Assembly: GCA_001567255.1 (NCBI GenBank)
Contig: LNBW01000061.1
Location: 1 to 36,599, forward strand
Direction of reading: 5' to 3'
Length of the DNA stretch: 36,599 nucleotides
From: Bacteroidetes bacterium OLB9
Lineage (GTDB): Bacteria; Bacteroidota; Bacteroidia; Chitinophagales; Saprospiraceae
This document shows, piece after piece, positions 1-7,965 of this stretch; the first letter of the stretch is position 1; every line of letters begins with the position of its first letter. Made by a program: the position numbers and the translations under genes. The notes beneath the pieces were generated by a model, which was not told where the DNA came from, did no database searches, and saw nothing but the letters and a program-made list of their open reading frames with translations.

Positions 1-90
1 ATTTTGTTCGGTGTGTCTGTATAATTGCCACTAACATTTGTATATACGCCAAATTTCATATATTTTCCGTATAAATCTAATCTCTTTTTT

Positions 91-239
91 TCAAATATCC
101 AAACTATCCAAAGGACTTTTTATATTTTTCTCAATTTGTCTGTAATGTGCGTATATATTTCTGTTGTCTTTAGTGCGTTATGCCCCAAAAGTTCTTGTAC
201 GATAAGGATATCTGTCCCATCTAGTATTTGTTGGTATTC
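91..239 (-). pseudogene. Tyrosine recombinase C-terminal remnant
   Basis: On the minus strand, positions 239-120 read as 39 residues from the C-terminal catalytic half of a tyrosine recombinase: a DGTDILIVQELLGH block carrying the conserved LGH, then KTTEIYTHI, whose Tyr would be the nucleophile. The frame stops at 122-120. Moving into the adjacent frame at 120-91 gives KSPLDSLDI and a stop, which resembles the SPLD tail of integron-type and related integrases. Upstream on the minus strand (above 239) the frame meets a TAG, and I could not recover the expected HxLR motif, so the gene is decayed and most of it is missing. The open frame on the plus strand here is an antisense shadow. What is seen is the motif pair. 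The integrase identity is a family inference, and the integron link is only a suggestion. Confidence 0.7.
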
Positions 240-240
240 C

Positions 241-472
241 TATATTTTCGATGGGCGAGTTATGGGCTTACTTTTTAAAACTCATCCACGTTTATACTGT
301 ACCCTAATTGCTTAAAGGCCACTTTTTGGCTATTCTTTTTTTTACCGGACAGCTATAATTTCTAACTAAGGATAGATCATGAAAAATGACTGAACATTAT
401 CTTATATGAAAGTGTTTTTATGTATTATTGATCGCCAGCAACAAAAGCGCTAGAACAGTAAAAATCTAAAAT
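241..472. other. Intergenic stretch with no recognised gene
   Basis: This AT-rich stretch lies between the integrase remnant and the transglutaminase-like gene. I see no plausible coding frame, RNA gene or clear promoter. A short inverted repeat (GGCCA at 316-320 facing TGGCT at 326-330) is too small to interpret. Part may be further decayed integrase sequence. Confidence 0.4.
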
Positions 473-1087
473 ATGGATAAATCTAATCTTAGGCCGGCCT
501 CGGACAACCTTGAGGATTATTTAGTTGAGATTCCACCAGTCATACGTTTCAATACGCCACTTGTTCAAAAGGCGCTTCAAGAGATTCGAGCTAAAACAAG
601 CAATAAGAGAGAACAAGCTCGCTTGGCTTTTGAAATGGCTCGGGATGACATCCAGCATTCTTTTGACACAAAAAGCAGTGTTATTACCATCAGCGCAGAA
701 GAAGCACTGGAAAAAAAAGAAGGCATTTGTTTTGCTAAAGCTCACTTATTAGCTACGCTGACTAGGGCACTGGGTATTCCGACCGGATTTTGCTATCAAA
801 GAGTCCTCCGCAAAGGCACTATTGAATCAGGTTATGCATTGCATGGATTGAATGCTATTTACCTGGAAGATACTGGGTGGTTCAGAGTTGATCCACGCGG
901 CAATAAATCGGGTATCAATGCTCAATTTACAACAGACACTGAGCAACTCGCCTATCCCATCCGACCTGAGCTGGGTGAAATAGATTATCCGTATGTATTC
1001 ACGAGTCCGCTCGATTCGGTTATTGATGCGATGGAGACATCAGAAGATTGTCATGCATTGTTCTACAACAGACCTGAAGCCATATAA
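473..1087 (+). CDS. Transglutaminase-like domain protein
   Basis: This 204-residue protein of the transglutaminase/papain-like superfamily probably acts on a peptide or amide bond; the substrate is unknown. The core triad is visible in order: Cys86 in EGICFAKAHLL, His124 in ALHGLNAIY and Asp140 in WFRVDPRGN, with the usual spacing for small bacterial transglutaminase-like proteins. There is no signal peptide or membrane segment, so it is expected in the cytoplasm. The start is the first ATG in an open frame that begins shortly after a low-coding region. It is convergent with the MscS gene, with only 5 bp between stops, so no separate terminator fits there. The family assignment is firm; the biological role is not known. 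Confidence 0.88.
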   Translation: MDKSNLRPASDNLEDYLVEIPPVIRFNTPLVQKALQEIRAKTSNKREQARLAFEMARDDIQHSFDTKSSVITISAEEALEKKEGICFAKAHLLATLTRALGIPTGFCYQRVLRKGTIESGYALHGLNAIYLEDTGWFRVDPRGNKSGINAQFTTDTEQLAYPIRPELGEIDYPYVFTSPLDSVIDAMETSEDCHALFYNRPEAI

Positions 1088-1092
1088 TTCAA

Positions 1093-2031
1093 TTATCGGC
1101 TTGTCCCCTCAGGAAATCCTACTTTATCGGGTGCTGTATTTAACAAAGGAATAGCATATTTTAATATCCGATTGCGACGCCCTGTAGTGTCTGTCGGTTC
1201 TACAGGATAAGACACCACCGCTTCCAACCATGCATATGTATTGACCCGAAAATAAACAGCAGGCTGATTTTCTTCTGATACATCGCGAGGATATAAATGT
1301 TCAAAATCCCGACTCGCTGCCTCCAGAAGACAAGTTTCTACAAACTTTAGATCACTGGTGTACGAGATCTGAATAGCTGTTTCATTCCAAATAAACTTAT
1401 CAAACGGGCCAGAATAATTGATGACCTGTGCTTTCAGTATAAGACTATTCGGAAAATATATGACTCGACCACTACGACGGTCATTACCTAGATAGACGCC
1501 ACTCACCTCTTCCATCACTGTATCTAAGTATCTAATACCTATGACATCACCTTTTAATCCTTCGATATGGATACGATCGCCAACCCTATAAGGCCGTCTG
1601 AATACTATATAGAGCCACGCTATAAATGAAGTAATCGGTGCTTGCAATGCAAAACCTAACACAAGCGAAATCAATCCAAAACTTACAGCTACAGCATAGA
1701 GATTTTGAAATAAAAAGGATGCAATGACCAGTAGTACAAAAACCACTGTCAGCAACTTAGTAATGCGCATCAGATTGTATCGCACGCCTTCAGTCTCTGT
1801 TTGAGTCTGTACAATTTTTTCAATAATCTTACCTATCGCAAGAACAAAGGCAATCAAAGAAATGCTCATCGTCAATTTCTGTGCAATAGACTGATATGCT
1901 GCTAAATAAGAAAAATAGGGCAAATCTATTATATAGTGTATAACCATAAAAATCACTCCAAAAACGCCATAAATAATAATCCAGTGATTATTAACTTCCT
2001 GTTGATTATCTATTTCATTTCTGTATTCCAT
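1093..2031 (-). CDS. MscS-family mechanosensitive channel protein
   Basis: This 312-residue inner-membrane protein belongs to the small-conductance mechanosensitive channel family, which releases solutes on hypo-osmotic shock. It shows hydrophobic segments near residues 15-35, 45-70 and 90-135. A cytoplasmic MscS beta-domain follows, recognisable from RPYRVGDRIHIEGLKGDVIGI and the later YFPNSLIL motif. The segment before RPYRVGDRI (about 110-145) is Gly/Ala-rich, as expected for the pore-lining helix. The C-terminal part is the mixed alpha/beta vestibule. The gene stands alone, with a 40-bp gap from the DoxX gene upstream on the same strand, so co-transcription with it is possible. Confidence 0.9.
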   Translation of the reverse strand: MEYRNEIDNQQEVNNHWIIIYGVFGVIFMVIHYIIDLPYFSYLAAYQSIAQKLTMSISLIAFVLAIGKIIEKIVQTQTETEGVRYNLMRITKLLTVVFVLLVIASFLFQNLYAVAVSFGLISLVLGFALQAPITSFIAWLYIVFRRPYRVGDRIHIEGLKGDVIGIRYLDTVMEEVSGVYLGNDRRSGRVIYFPNSLILKAQVINYSGPFDKFIWNETAIQISYTSDLKFVETCLLEAASRDFEHLYPRDVSEENQPAVYFRVNTYAWLEAVVSYPVEPTDTTGRRNRILKYAIPLLNTAPDKVGFPEGTSR

Positions 2032-2071
2032 ATATTACATTTTAAGTTATGAATGCGATTCCATTCACTTA

Positions 2072-2506
2072 CTAATTACGATACCTTTCGGACAACACAC
2101 TATCTACCTCGAAATACTTTTCTTTGATCAAACCAATCGCAAATGAAGCTCCGGCAGCAAGAAGCACCGAAAAGTCAAGAACTTTCTTCACACCTACAGT
2201 AAATGCCATAGATAGCGCAAAAACTAGCAATAAAACGCCACCTACCTTTGCAGCCAGCTCTGTTTTATATCCTACAATCAAGCAAATCGCCACAATCAAT
2301 TCTATTGAAGTTACTATGGCCGCCACCAGTGGAATGACCGATTCAGGCATCCATGGATTCAATACGCCGGTATATTCAACAAATGAAGGCCAGCTTCCCC
2401 ATGCCGATAGACTTGCATCCCACATCCCGAATCTGTCAGCACATGCTGATAAAAAGCCTATGGCCACACTATATCGCAAGAACAATTTTAAAAAATATTT
2501 TCCCAT
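2072..2506 (-). CDS. DoxX family membrane protein
   Basis: This 144-residue protein has four predicted transmembrane segments (about 8-25, 58-80, 86-108 and 112-128) in the DoxX/DoxD-like arrangement. The opening FLRYSVAIGFLSACADRFGMW is typical of the first DoxX helix and loop. DoxX proteins are small membrane proteins linked to redox or thiol stress in several bacteria, but no defined reaction is established for this branch. The gene lies 40 bp upstream of the MscS gene on the same strand and may share its transcript. A second, frameshifted DoxX gene lies at 24.7 kb. Confidence 0.8.
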   Translation of the reverse strand: MGKYFLKLFLRYSVAIGFLSACADRFGMWDASLSAWGSWPSFVEYTGVLNPWMPESVIPLVAAIVTSIELIVAICLIVGYKTELAAKVGGVLLLVFALSMAFTVGVKKVLDFSVLLAAGASFAIGLIKEKYFEVDSVLSERYRN

Positions 2507-2729
2507 AATTTTTATTACTCAATGAACGAGATCTTCCTTAATCAATACCTCAACTGATATCAAATCTCAAAATTATTAAAGTTTAGGCAAATATTCAAAA
2601 TTTACTAACAACAAGTGCATAGACCAAAGCCATAGAATTAGCAGGTCAAAAAATTAGCAATGACCCAAAAAAACAGAATGACCAACAGTCTTAAAATCAG
2701 TTTAATCCTAATAATAGTATAGAATTGTA

Positions 2730-2737
2730 TAATTTTG
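2730..2737 (+). promoter_or_regulatory. Probable -7 element (TAATTTTG)
   Basis: TAATTTTG matches the Bacteroidota -7 consensus TAnnTTTG and sits 58 bp upstream of the TDT transporter start. I do not see a good -33 TTG at the usual distance, so the call rests on the -7 element and its position in the 289-bp intergenic region. Confidence 0.4.
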
Positions 2738-2795
2738 TACAGATTTTTAGAAGAGGACCTTCAAGGTATCTCTTATTCAACAATCAATCACAAGG

Positions 2796-3857
2796 ATGAA
2801 TGTCAATGCATTAAAACAGGGTATCAAAGATCTCGCGCCAGCGTATTTTGCGCTACCCATGTCCACAGGTATTATCACCATTGCTTCGCATATCCTCGGT
2901 TACACAACGATAAGCGAGATTTTATACTATATTAATAATGCAGAACTCATTGTTCTCTCCTTATTGCTGATCGCTAGACTCATATTATTTTTTCCTGACT
3001 TTTTATCAGATCTGGGCTCACATGCAGAAGGTGCAGGCTTCTTGACAATTGTTGCCGCCATGTGTATTTTTGGAACAAAGAGTATCATGATGAAGCACAA
3101 TTTGACCGCAGCAGTTGCAGGCTGGACCTTTGCTTTCGTGGTTTGGGTAGCTTTGATTTACTCTTTCTTTTTATTCATCACATTTAAAAAAGATAAACCA
3201 ACACTCGAGACCGGCATCAATGGTTCATGGCTTCTCTTTGTGGTATCGGCACAGGCATTGTCAATCTCAGGCAATACGGTAGCAGCTCATTTTAACTTTC
3301 CTACGCAGATGGTATTATTTGTTACAGTAACATTTTATCTGCTTGGCGTTTTGTTTTACATCATTATCATTGGACTGATTTTTTATAGAACTACTTTCTT
3401 CCCCATGTTGCCTGAAGAGTTTCGGCCGTCCTACTGGATTAATATGGGTGCCGCTGCCATCAGTACGCTGGCGGGAGCAACACTCATCAAGAGTATGGCC
3501 GGCGTTGAAGAATTTCAGGACTTAATCCCAATAATCAAACTCTTTACAATGCTCTTCTGGATAAGTGGAACCTGGTGGATTCCCGTCATCGGTTTTATGG
3601 AACTTTGGAAGCGCAAGGCGATCAAAATCAATTATGGCGCCGGATACTGGAGCCTGGTGTTTCCGCTCGGAGTTTATACTGTTTGTACCTGGTTGATGGC
3701 AGAAGTACTACATTTTGATTTTCTAAAAGTCATTCCTGAGTACTCCATTTATGTGGCCTGGCTAGCATGGTTGATTACTTACTTTAAAATGGGTCATACC
3801 ATCTTTACATCCTTGCATCCGAGTCATACGGGAGAAAGAGCCACCCATCGGACTTGA
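2796..3857 (+). CDS. TDT/SLAC1-type membrane transporter
   Basis: This 353-residue protein has about ten hydrophobic segments and belongs to the tellurite-resistance/dicarboxylate transporter (TDT) family, which includes TehA, Mae1 and SLAC1. The N-terminal LAPAYFALPMSTGIITIA is the characteristic first-helix motif, followed by evenly spaced helices ending near residue 340. TDT proteins act as anion channels or dicarboxylate/sulfite exporters; the substrate cannot be read from the sequence. The ATG at 2796 places the first helix correctly. The last seven codons (through Thr353 and the stop) overlap the 3' half of tRNA-Thr on the opposite strand by 19 bp. Confidence 0.85.
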   Translation: MNVNALKQGIKDLAPAYFALPMSTGIITIASHILGYTTISEILYYINNAELIVLSLLLIARLILFFPDFLSDLGSHAEGAGFLTIVAAMCIFGTKSIMMKHNLTAAVAGWTFAFVVWVALIYSFFLFITFKKDKPTLETGINGSWLLFVVSAQALSISGNTVAAHFNFPTQMVLFVTVTFYLLGVLFYIIIIGLIFYRTTFFPMLPEEFRPSYWINMGAAAISTLAGATLIKSMAGVEEFQDLIPIIKLFTMLFWISGTWWIPVIGFMELWKRKAIKINYGAGYWSLVFPLGVYTVCTWLMAEVLHFDFLKVIPEYSIYVAWLAWLITYFKMGHTIFTSLHPSHTGERATHRT

Positions 3858-3911
3858 ACCGACGGCCTGCTACTTACGAGATAGCTGCTCTACCAACTGA
3901 GCTAGGGTGGC
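3839..3911 (-). tRNA. tRNA-Thr (anticodon CGT)
   Basis: The minus strand from 3911 folds as a 73-nt cloverleaf. The acceptor is GCCACCC/GGGTGGC, the D arm GCTC...GAGC, the anticodon stem GCTAT/GTAGC (closed by a T-G wobble) with loop CTCGTAA, and the T arm contains GGTTCAAGTCC. The anticodon CGT is at 3878-3876 and reads ACG (Thr). The discriminator base is T at 3839 and no CCA is encoded, which is common in Bacteroidota. Its 3' end lies under the end of the TDT transporter gene. Confidence 0.95.
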
Positions 3912-4064
3912 TTAATAATGCAAATATACGATTTTGATAAAGAACTATTTACTGAAAATTACTGTTTTTTAAGGTAGATTTTTAAAAGAAAAGCCCTCAG
4001 GTTGTATTCAAAGTGGTCATAATTATCGTCCACCTCATGTAAATAATTCAGAATAAAAAAAATA

Positions 4065-4550
4065 ATGATAGGTACCGCTTTAATTGTATATGCAAGCCTC
4101 ACCGGAAATACTAAAGAAATCACCGATGTCCTGGCTGCTGAGTTTGAAAAACTGGGTGTCTATACTGTTGTAAAAGAAGCAGAAGACACCAACCCTCAAG
4201 AAATTCTTCACTATGATATATGTGCAGTAGCTTCTTATACTTATGGCAATGAAGGTAACATTCCTGACGAAATGCTTGACTTTTATGATGCATTACCGAG
4301 TCTTGACCTTTCCGGGAAAGTATATGGTACATTAGGGTCAGGTGAAGAGTTTTATGGCTATTTTTGTAAATCAGCCGATGATTTCGATGCTCAGTTTCAA
4401 TTGACTGAGGCTATCCGAGGTAGCGAAGTGGTCAAAATTGAAGGAAATCCGGATGAAAATGATGTACTCTCCATACGATCTTTTGCAGAACAAATGGTCA
4501 AAACCATGGAAACACTTAAAAGTGATCATGTAAAAGAATTCAAAGCATGA
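4065..4550 (+). CDS. Flavodoxin
   Basis: This 161-residue cytoplasmic FMN electron-transfer protein has the phosphate-binding loop ASLTGNTKE at residues 10-18. The aromatic flavin-stacking loops are SYTYGNEGNIP (about 57-67) and GSGEEFYGYFCKSADDF (about 92-108), and it ends in the usual C-terminal helix. Length is normal for a flavodoxin. It would pass low-potential electrons between a reductase and an unidentified partner; it is single in this window and has no clear operon neighbour. The start at 4065 places the first beta-strand directly before the P-loop, as expected. Confidence 0.93.
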   Translation: MIGTALIVYASLTGNTKEITDVLAAEFEKLGVYTVVKEAEDTNPQEILHYDICAVASYTYGNEGNIPDEMLDFYDALPSLDLSGKVYGTLGSGEEFYGYFCKSADDFDAQFQLTEAIRGSEVVKIEGNPDENDVLSIRSFAEQMVKTMETLKSDHVKEFKA

Positions 4551-4810
4551 TAAAAATTTCATTCAAATACCACCTAGTCCTTCACCTACAAAATGAATTC
4601 AAAATTTTATGATTTTATTTTGTAAATAAATATACATTTAAATCAATATATTAATCGCTATTTACCAATTAAATATAGTTTATTTCAGATATTGCTCAGC
4701 CTGATTAATGTAGTCTTTTAAAACATACCGGATTTAGTAATAAAAATTTTCTATAATTTAGCATTCATTTTGCTATAAAAAGGCATCTTTATAAATATTT
4801 CTTTAAAAAT
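4551..4810. other. AT-rich intergenic region
   Basis: This 260-bp, very AT-rich spacer lies between flavodoxin and the phosphatase gene. TAATTTAG near 4755 is a weak relative of the -7 consensus. I see no reading frame of note and no convincing terminator hairpin. Confidence 0.4.
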
Positions 4811-6475
4811 ATGATACACATGAAATTATTGATTCAGAGATTTTTACTCTTCATTTTGCTCTTCAATTTCGTAAATACAGTCAGTGCACAACTGAAGAAC
4901 ACCAATGAACGGCCTAAGTTAATCGTAGGTATTGTTGTGGACCAAATGCGATGGGATTATTTGTATAAATATTACGACCGTTATGGCAATGATGGCTTCA
5001 AGCGGATGTTGAATGAAGGCTTTACAGCCGAAAACACTCAAATTCCTTATATACCTACTTATACAGCTATAGGGCACACATGTATTTATACTGGCAGTGT
5101 TCCTGCTATACATGGTATAAGTGGCAATAATTTCTATATTAGAGAGACAAAGACCAGGATGTACTGTGCGCAAGATGACAGTGTTAATGGTGTCGGTCTA
5201 GACCCTAATAATAAAGATGGTAAAATGTCACCTAGAAATAATCTGGCAACGACGATCACCGACGAACTTAAGCTGGCTACTGATTTCAAATCAAGAGTAT
5301 TTGGGGTTGCTTTGAAAGACAGAGGTGCCATACTTCCTGCAGGTCACTTTGCCGATGCTGCTTACTGGATGGTGGACGGCAATTGGATAACAAGTACCTT
5401 TTATATGAATACATTACCACAATATATTCAAGACTTTAATAAGGCAGATTACACCTCACAATTTCTCAAAAAGGGTTGGTCAACTATGTATCCACTGAAC
5501 ACCTATTCACCCCATGTGCCGGATAATAATCCTTATGAAGGTAGGTACTTTGATGAAGGCAGCATCACCTTTCCTATTAATCTATCAGAAGCAGCCGATA
5601 AAAATGGTCGGGATGTAATCAAGGCAACACCTTTTGGCAATACACTGACTCTGGAGTTGTCAAAGTTGATTCTTGATAAAGAAAAATTAGGCCACAATCC
5701 TACAGGTGCACCGGATTTTCTTGCCATCAGCTTGTCATCTACTGATTATGTTGGGCATCAGTTTGCTATCAATTCTGCTAAAATTGAGGATACCTACTTA
5801 AGGCTTGACAAAGATCTAGGTGATTTTTTTCACTATTTAGACCAAAAAGTAGGAAAAGGACAATATACCGTGTTTTTATCTGCTGATCATGGTGCAGCGC
5901 ACAACCCGCAATTTATCATTGATGAAAAAGGCAACGGTGGATTTAATGTAAATAAAGACCTACTCAATGACCTCAATAATATGCTTGAAGCAGCCTTCAA
6001 TGTAAAGAAAATCATCTATGCGCTCACTAATAATCAAGTACACCTAGATTATCAAGTCATTGACTCAGCAAAACTGGATGCAGAGCGCATCAAAAGCATG
6101 ATTATCAATCATTTAAAAAAGCGTCATGCAGTGGCTTTTGCCGTAGATATGGAGAAAGCCAGTTCCGCTACCATTCCCGAGTGGCTCAAAACCATGACCA
6201 TCAATGGATATAATTATAAGCGCAGTGGTGACATCCAAATTATCTTCGAACCACAATGGATTGATTTGTACAAAAATCCAACAGGCACTACTCACGGCGC
6301 TTGGAATCCCTATGACAGCCACATCCCTCTGGTATTTATGGGATGGGGCATCAAACATGGCAATACTAATGCACCTACCTATATGACAGACATCGCTCCT
6401 ACACTAGCGGCCTTACTACATATTCAAGCACCTAACGGCAATATCGGCAAGCCTATCATCCAAGTTCTGGAATAA
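4811..6475 (+). CDS. PafA-like alkaline phosphatase / phosphodiesterase
   Basis: This 554-residue exported enzyme belongs to the alkaline phosphatase/NPP superfamily and is closest by motif to PafA-type monoesterases. A signal peptide occupies about residues 4-27, ending VSAQ. Metal and nucleophile motifs are in order: VVDQMRWDY (Asp44), PTYTAIGHT (nucleophilic Thr region, 82-90), GNNFY, ALKDRGAI (the Lys/Arg pair typical of PafA), DYVGHQFA, SADHGA, and TTHGAWNPYD near the C-terminus for the last His ligand. It should release phosphate from organic phosphates in the periplasm. The start could be 4811 or the ATG at 4820, since both keep the signal peptide. A strong hairpin terminator follows 25 bp after the stop. 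Confidence 0.88.
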   Translation: MIHMKLLIQRFLLFILLFNFVNTVSAQLKNTNERPKLIVGIVVDQMRWDYLYKYYDRYGNDGFKRMLNEGFTAENTQIPYIPTYTAIGHTCIYTGSVPAIHGISGNNFYIRETKTRMYCAQDDSVNGVGLDPNNKDGKMSPRNNLATTITDELKLATDFKSRVFGVALKDRGAILPAGHFADAAYWMVDGNWITSTFYMNTLPQYIQDFNKADYTSQFLKKGWSTMYPLNTYSPHVPDNNPYEGRYFDEGSITFPINLSEAADKNGRDVIKATPFGNTLTLELSKLILDKEKLGHNPTGAPDFLAISLSSTDYVGHQFAINSAKIEDTYLRLDKDLGDFFHYLDQKVGKGQYTVFLSADHGAAHNPQFIIDEKGNGGFNVNKDLLNDLNNMLEAAFNVKKIIYALTNNQVHLDYQVIDSAKLDAERIKSMIINHLKKRHAVAFAVDMEKASSATIPEWLKTMTINGYNYKRSGDIQIIFEPQWIDLYKNPTGTTHGAWNPYDSHIPLVFMGWGIKHGNTNAPTYMTDIAPTLAALLHIQAPNGNIGKPIIQVLE

Positions 6476-6499
6476 AGGTATTAAGTTAAATTCAAAATA

Positions 6500-6531
6500 A
6501 AAGGTCTCTAAAGTGTTTTTAGAGACCTTTT
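6500..6531 (+). terminator. Rho-independent terminator after the phosphatase gene
   Basis: A perfect 13-bp stem (6500-6512 pairing with 6518-6530) has a 5-nt loop, GTGTT. The arms carry A and T runs at their ends, so it could terminate from either direction. Confidence 0.85.
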
Positions 6532-6757
6532 GTTGTCATAGAAATTACGCATTCTCAATAGTCTGTCCTATTATATTTTTTAAATATGATGCCATTCATG
6601 GAACTCAACATAATCATAATATTGTTGATGGGTTAGAAGAAAAATATTTAGCATAAAATATAAATTATACTTCTTTAGAAAAACATATCATTTTACACAT
6701 ATCTATTTATAACATATATTTTCTATTCGAATATAAAAAATTAGTAAATAATTTAAC

Positions 6758-7108
6758 ATGAGAACAATTATAGTCGTAATTATAGTGGCATTTATAGCCG
6801 TGATTACCAATCCAGGCGCAGCAACACACAAGGAAGAAGTAAAGAACAAGGTGCATCAACTTTTAGAAACAAAAATTGAAAAAGACAAGGGTAATGGCAT
6901 CGAAAAAGCGGCAAAGTCTGTTGGACTTTTTTTAGGCAAGACCATTTCAAATGAAATAGTAGAGAAAATGATTACTACAGAAAATCATGTTCTTTTTTCC
7001 ACATCTTATTATACTGAAAATGAAGAAAAGAAAGTGGTAGCAATAGGAGTCTTTGGCAATGTATTTTTTACCAGCAATTTAGAGCAAGTCATAAATGAAG
7101 AATTATAA
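6758..7108 (+). CDS. DUF4359-like small exported or membrane-anchored protein
   Basis: This 116-residue protein has an N-terminal hydrophobic segment (about residues 3-20) followed by TNPGAATHKEEV. The rest is a charged helix and a compact C-terminal beta region, FSTSYYTENEEKKVVAIG then FGNVFF. The Asn-Pro just after the membrane segment and the late FSxYxT...GxFGN pattern fit DUF4359, a family of unknown function. The N-terminal segment may be an uncleaved anchor or a signal peptide. It is isolated, with spacers of over 280 bp upstream and 370 bp downstream. No function can be proposed. Confidence 0.62.
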   Translation: MRTIIVVIIVAFIAVITNPGAATHKEEVKNKVHQLLETKIEKDKGNGIEKAAKSVGLFLGKTISNEIVEKMITTENHVLFSTSYYTENEEKKVVAIGVFGNVFFTSNLEQVINEEL

Positions 7109-7156
7109 TCAGAGGGCTGAACGAAAATTCATTTTTCGAGTCATATAAAAAAGGCT

Positions 7157-7164
7157 TAACTTTG
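7157..7164 (+). promoter_or_regulatory. Probable -7 element (TAACTTTG)
   Basis: TAACTTTG is an exact match to TAnnTTTG. The first ATG downstream is that of the 29-codon frame at 7208. No -33 element is evident at the usual spacing. Confidence 0.4.
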
Positions 7165-7207
7165 CTTTAATTAAAAAACTTGATAAAGCATTGCTGAGGA
7201 CAATATA

Positions 7208-7297
7208 ATGAAAAGTTTCCTTGCTGTACTTTCATTATTTGTTATTTTGACAGATGCTATTGTTCTTGTTACACGTAAAATAGGAAGTTCTAGGTAG
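7208..7297 (+). CDS. Possible 29-residue hydrophobic peptide
   Basis: The frame runs ATG AAA AGT to TAG and encodes a peptide that begins MKSFLAVLSLFVILTD, a single hydrophobic helix, followed by a basic tail ending RKIGSSR. It lies 43 bp downstream of an exact TAnnTTTG match. It could be a small membrane peptide, the relic of a signal peptide, or chance. There is no homology evidence, so it is a weak candidate only. Confidence 0.2.
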   Translation: MKSFLAVLSLFVILTDAIVLVTRKIGSSR

Positions 7298-7479
7298 ATT
7301 TTGTTAATGAATTCATTAGGCTTTAACAAGTAAAGACATAAAGTGGTATGTTGTCGATATTAAAGCCTTGATTTTTGTCCATTTTTCAAGATAGTATTGG
7401 GATTGGAGTGTGCAATTAGGATTGATCTTTGGCTAATTTATCAAATTTGAGTTCATTAAAAATCAAAAACGCATCATTC

Positions 7480-7965
7480 ATGTATGTAGAGATAGAGAGA
7501 AAATTTCTGGTACGATCCGAAGCATTCAAAGCGCTGGCAACACACCATTATACCATTGCACAAGGTTATATCAGTCGTGATCCTGGTCGCACTGTTCGAA
7601 TCAGAATGAAAGATAATCAAGGATACTTGACAATAAAAGCAACATCCTCTGAGAGCGGCCTCACCCGTTTAGAATGGGAAAAAGCTATCAATAAACAAGA
7701 TTTTGATCTTTTATGGCCATTATGTCTTCCGGGATCGATACTTAAGACTCGATTTGAAATACCTTACCACAACCACACCATTGAAGTAGATGTCTTCCAC
7801 CATGAAAATACTGGTTTGATTTTGGCAGAAATCGAACTCAAAAATGAAAATGATTTAGTTTATCTTCCTGACTGGCTGGGCGAAGAAGTGACCGGAGATG
7901 AACGATATTACAACAGTTATCTTTCTGCTCATCCCTACTCTACTTGGGCTACGCCTATTGAATAA
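7480..7965 (+). CDS. CYTH domain protein (triphosphate-binding)
   Basis: This 161-residue CYTH/triphosphate tunnel metalloenzyme is related to inorganic triphosphatases and class IV adenylate cyclases. The defining ExExK signature is EIERK at residues 4-8. It is followed by QGYISRDPGRTVRIRMKDN and LTIKATSSESGLTRLEWE, the Arg/Lys-rich tunnel strands, and by IEVDVFHHENTGLILAEIEL with the acidic metal ligands. A longer frame opens at a TTG at 7429, but the ATG at 7480 starts right at the CYTH core and is preferred. Its stop codon abuts the stop of the convergent subtilase gene with no intervening base. The likely activity is tripolyphosphate hydrolysis; a cyclase role is less likely. Confidence 0.85.
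   Translation: MYVEIERKFLVRSEAFKALATHHYTIAQGYISRDPGRTVRIRMKDNQGYLTIKATSSESGLTRLEWEKAINKQDFDLLWPLCLPGSILKTRFEIPYHNHTIEVDVFHHENTGLILAEIELKNENDLVYLPDWLGEEVTGDERYYNSYLSAHPYSTWATPIE

Larger units (their letters stand above)
7109..7479. other. 371-bp spacer with a promoter-like site and a tiny open frame
   Basis: The spacer holds a good -7 match at 7157-7164 and a 29-codon hydrophobic open frame at 7208-7297. A second promoter-like pair lies just before the CYTH gene: TTG at 7403-7405, an 18-bp gap, then GATCTTTG at 7424-7431. No RNA gene was recognised. Confidence 0.4.

Noticed and set aside
25..315. 96-codon plus-strand open frame at the left edge
   Set aside because: It starts at a TTG, has no recognisable domain and is antisense to the decayed tyrosine recombinase, which explains the reading frame.
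7429..7479. Longer TTG start for the CYTH protein
   Set aside because: The extra 17 residues precede the EIERK core with no family support, and the ATG at 7480 is ideal.
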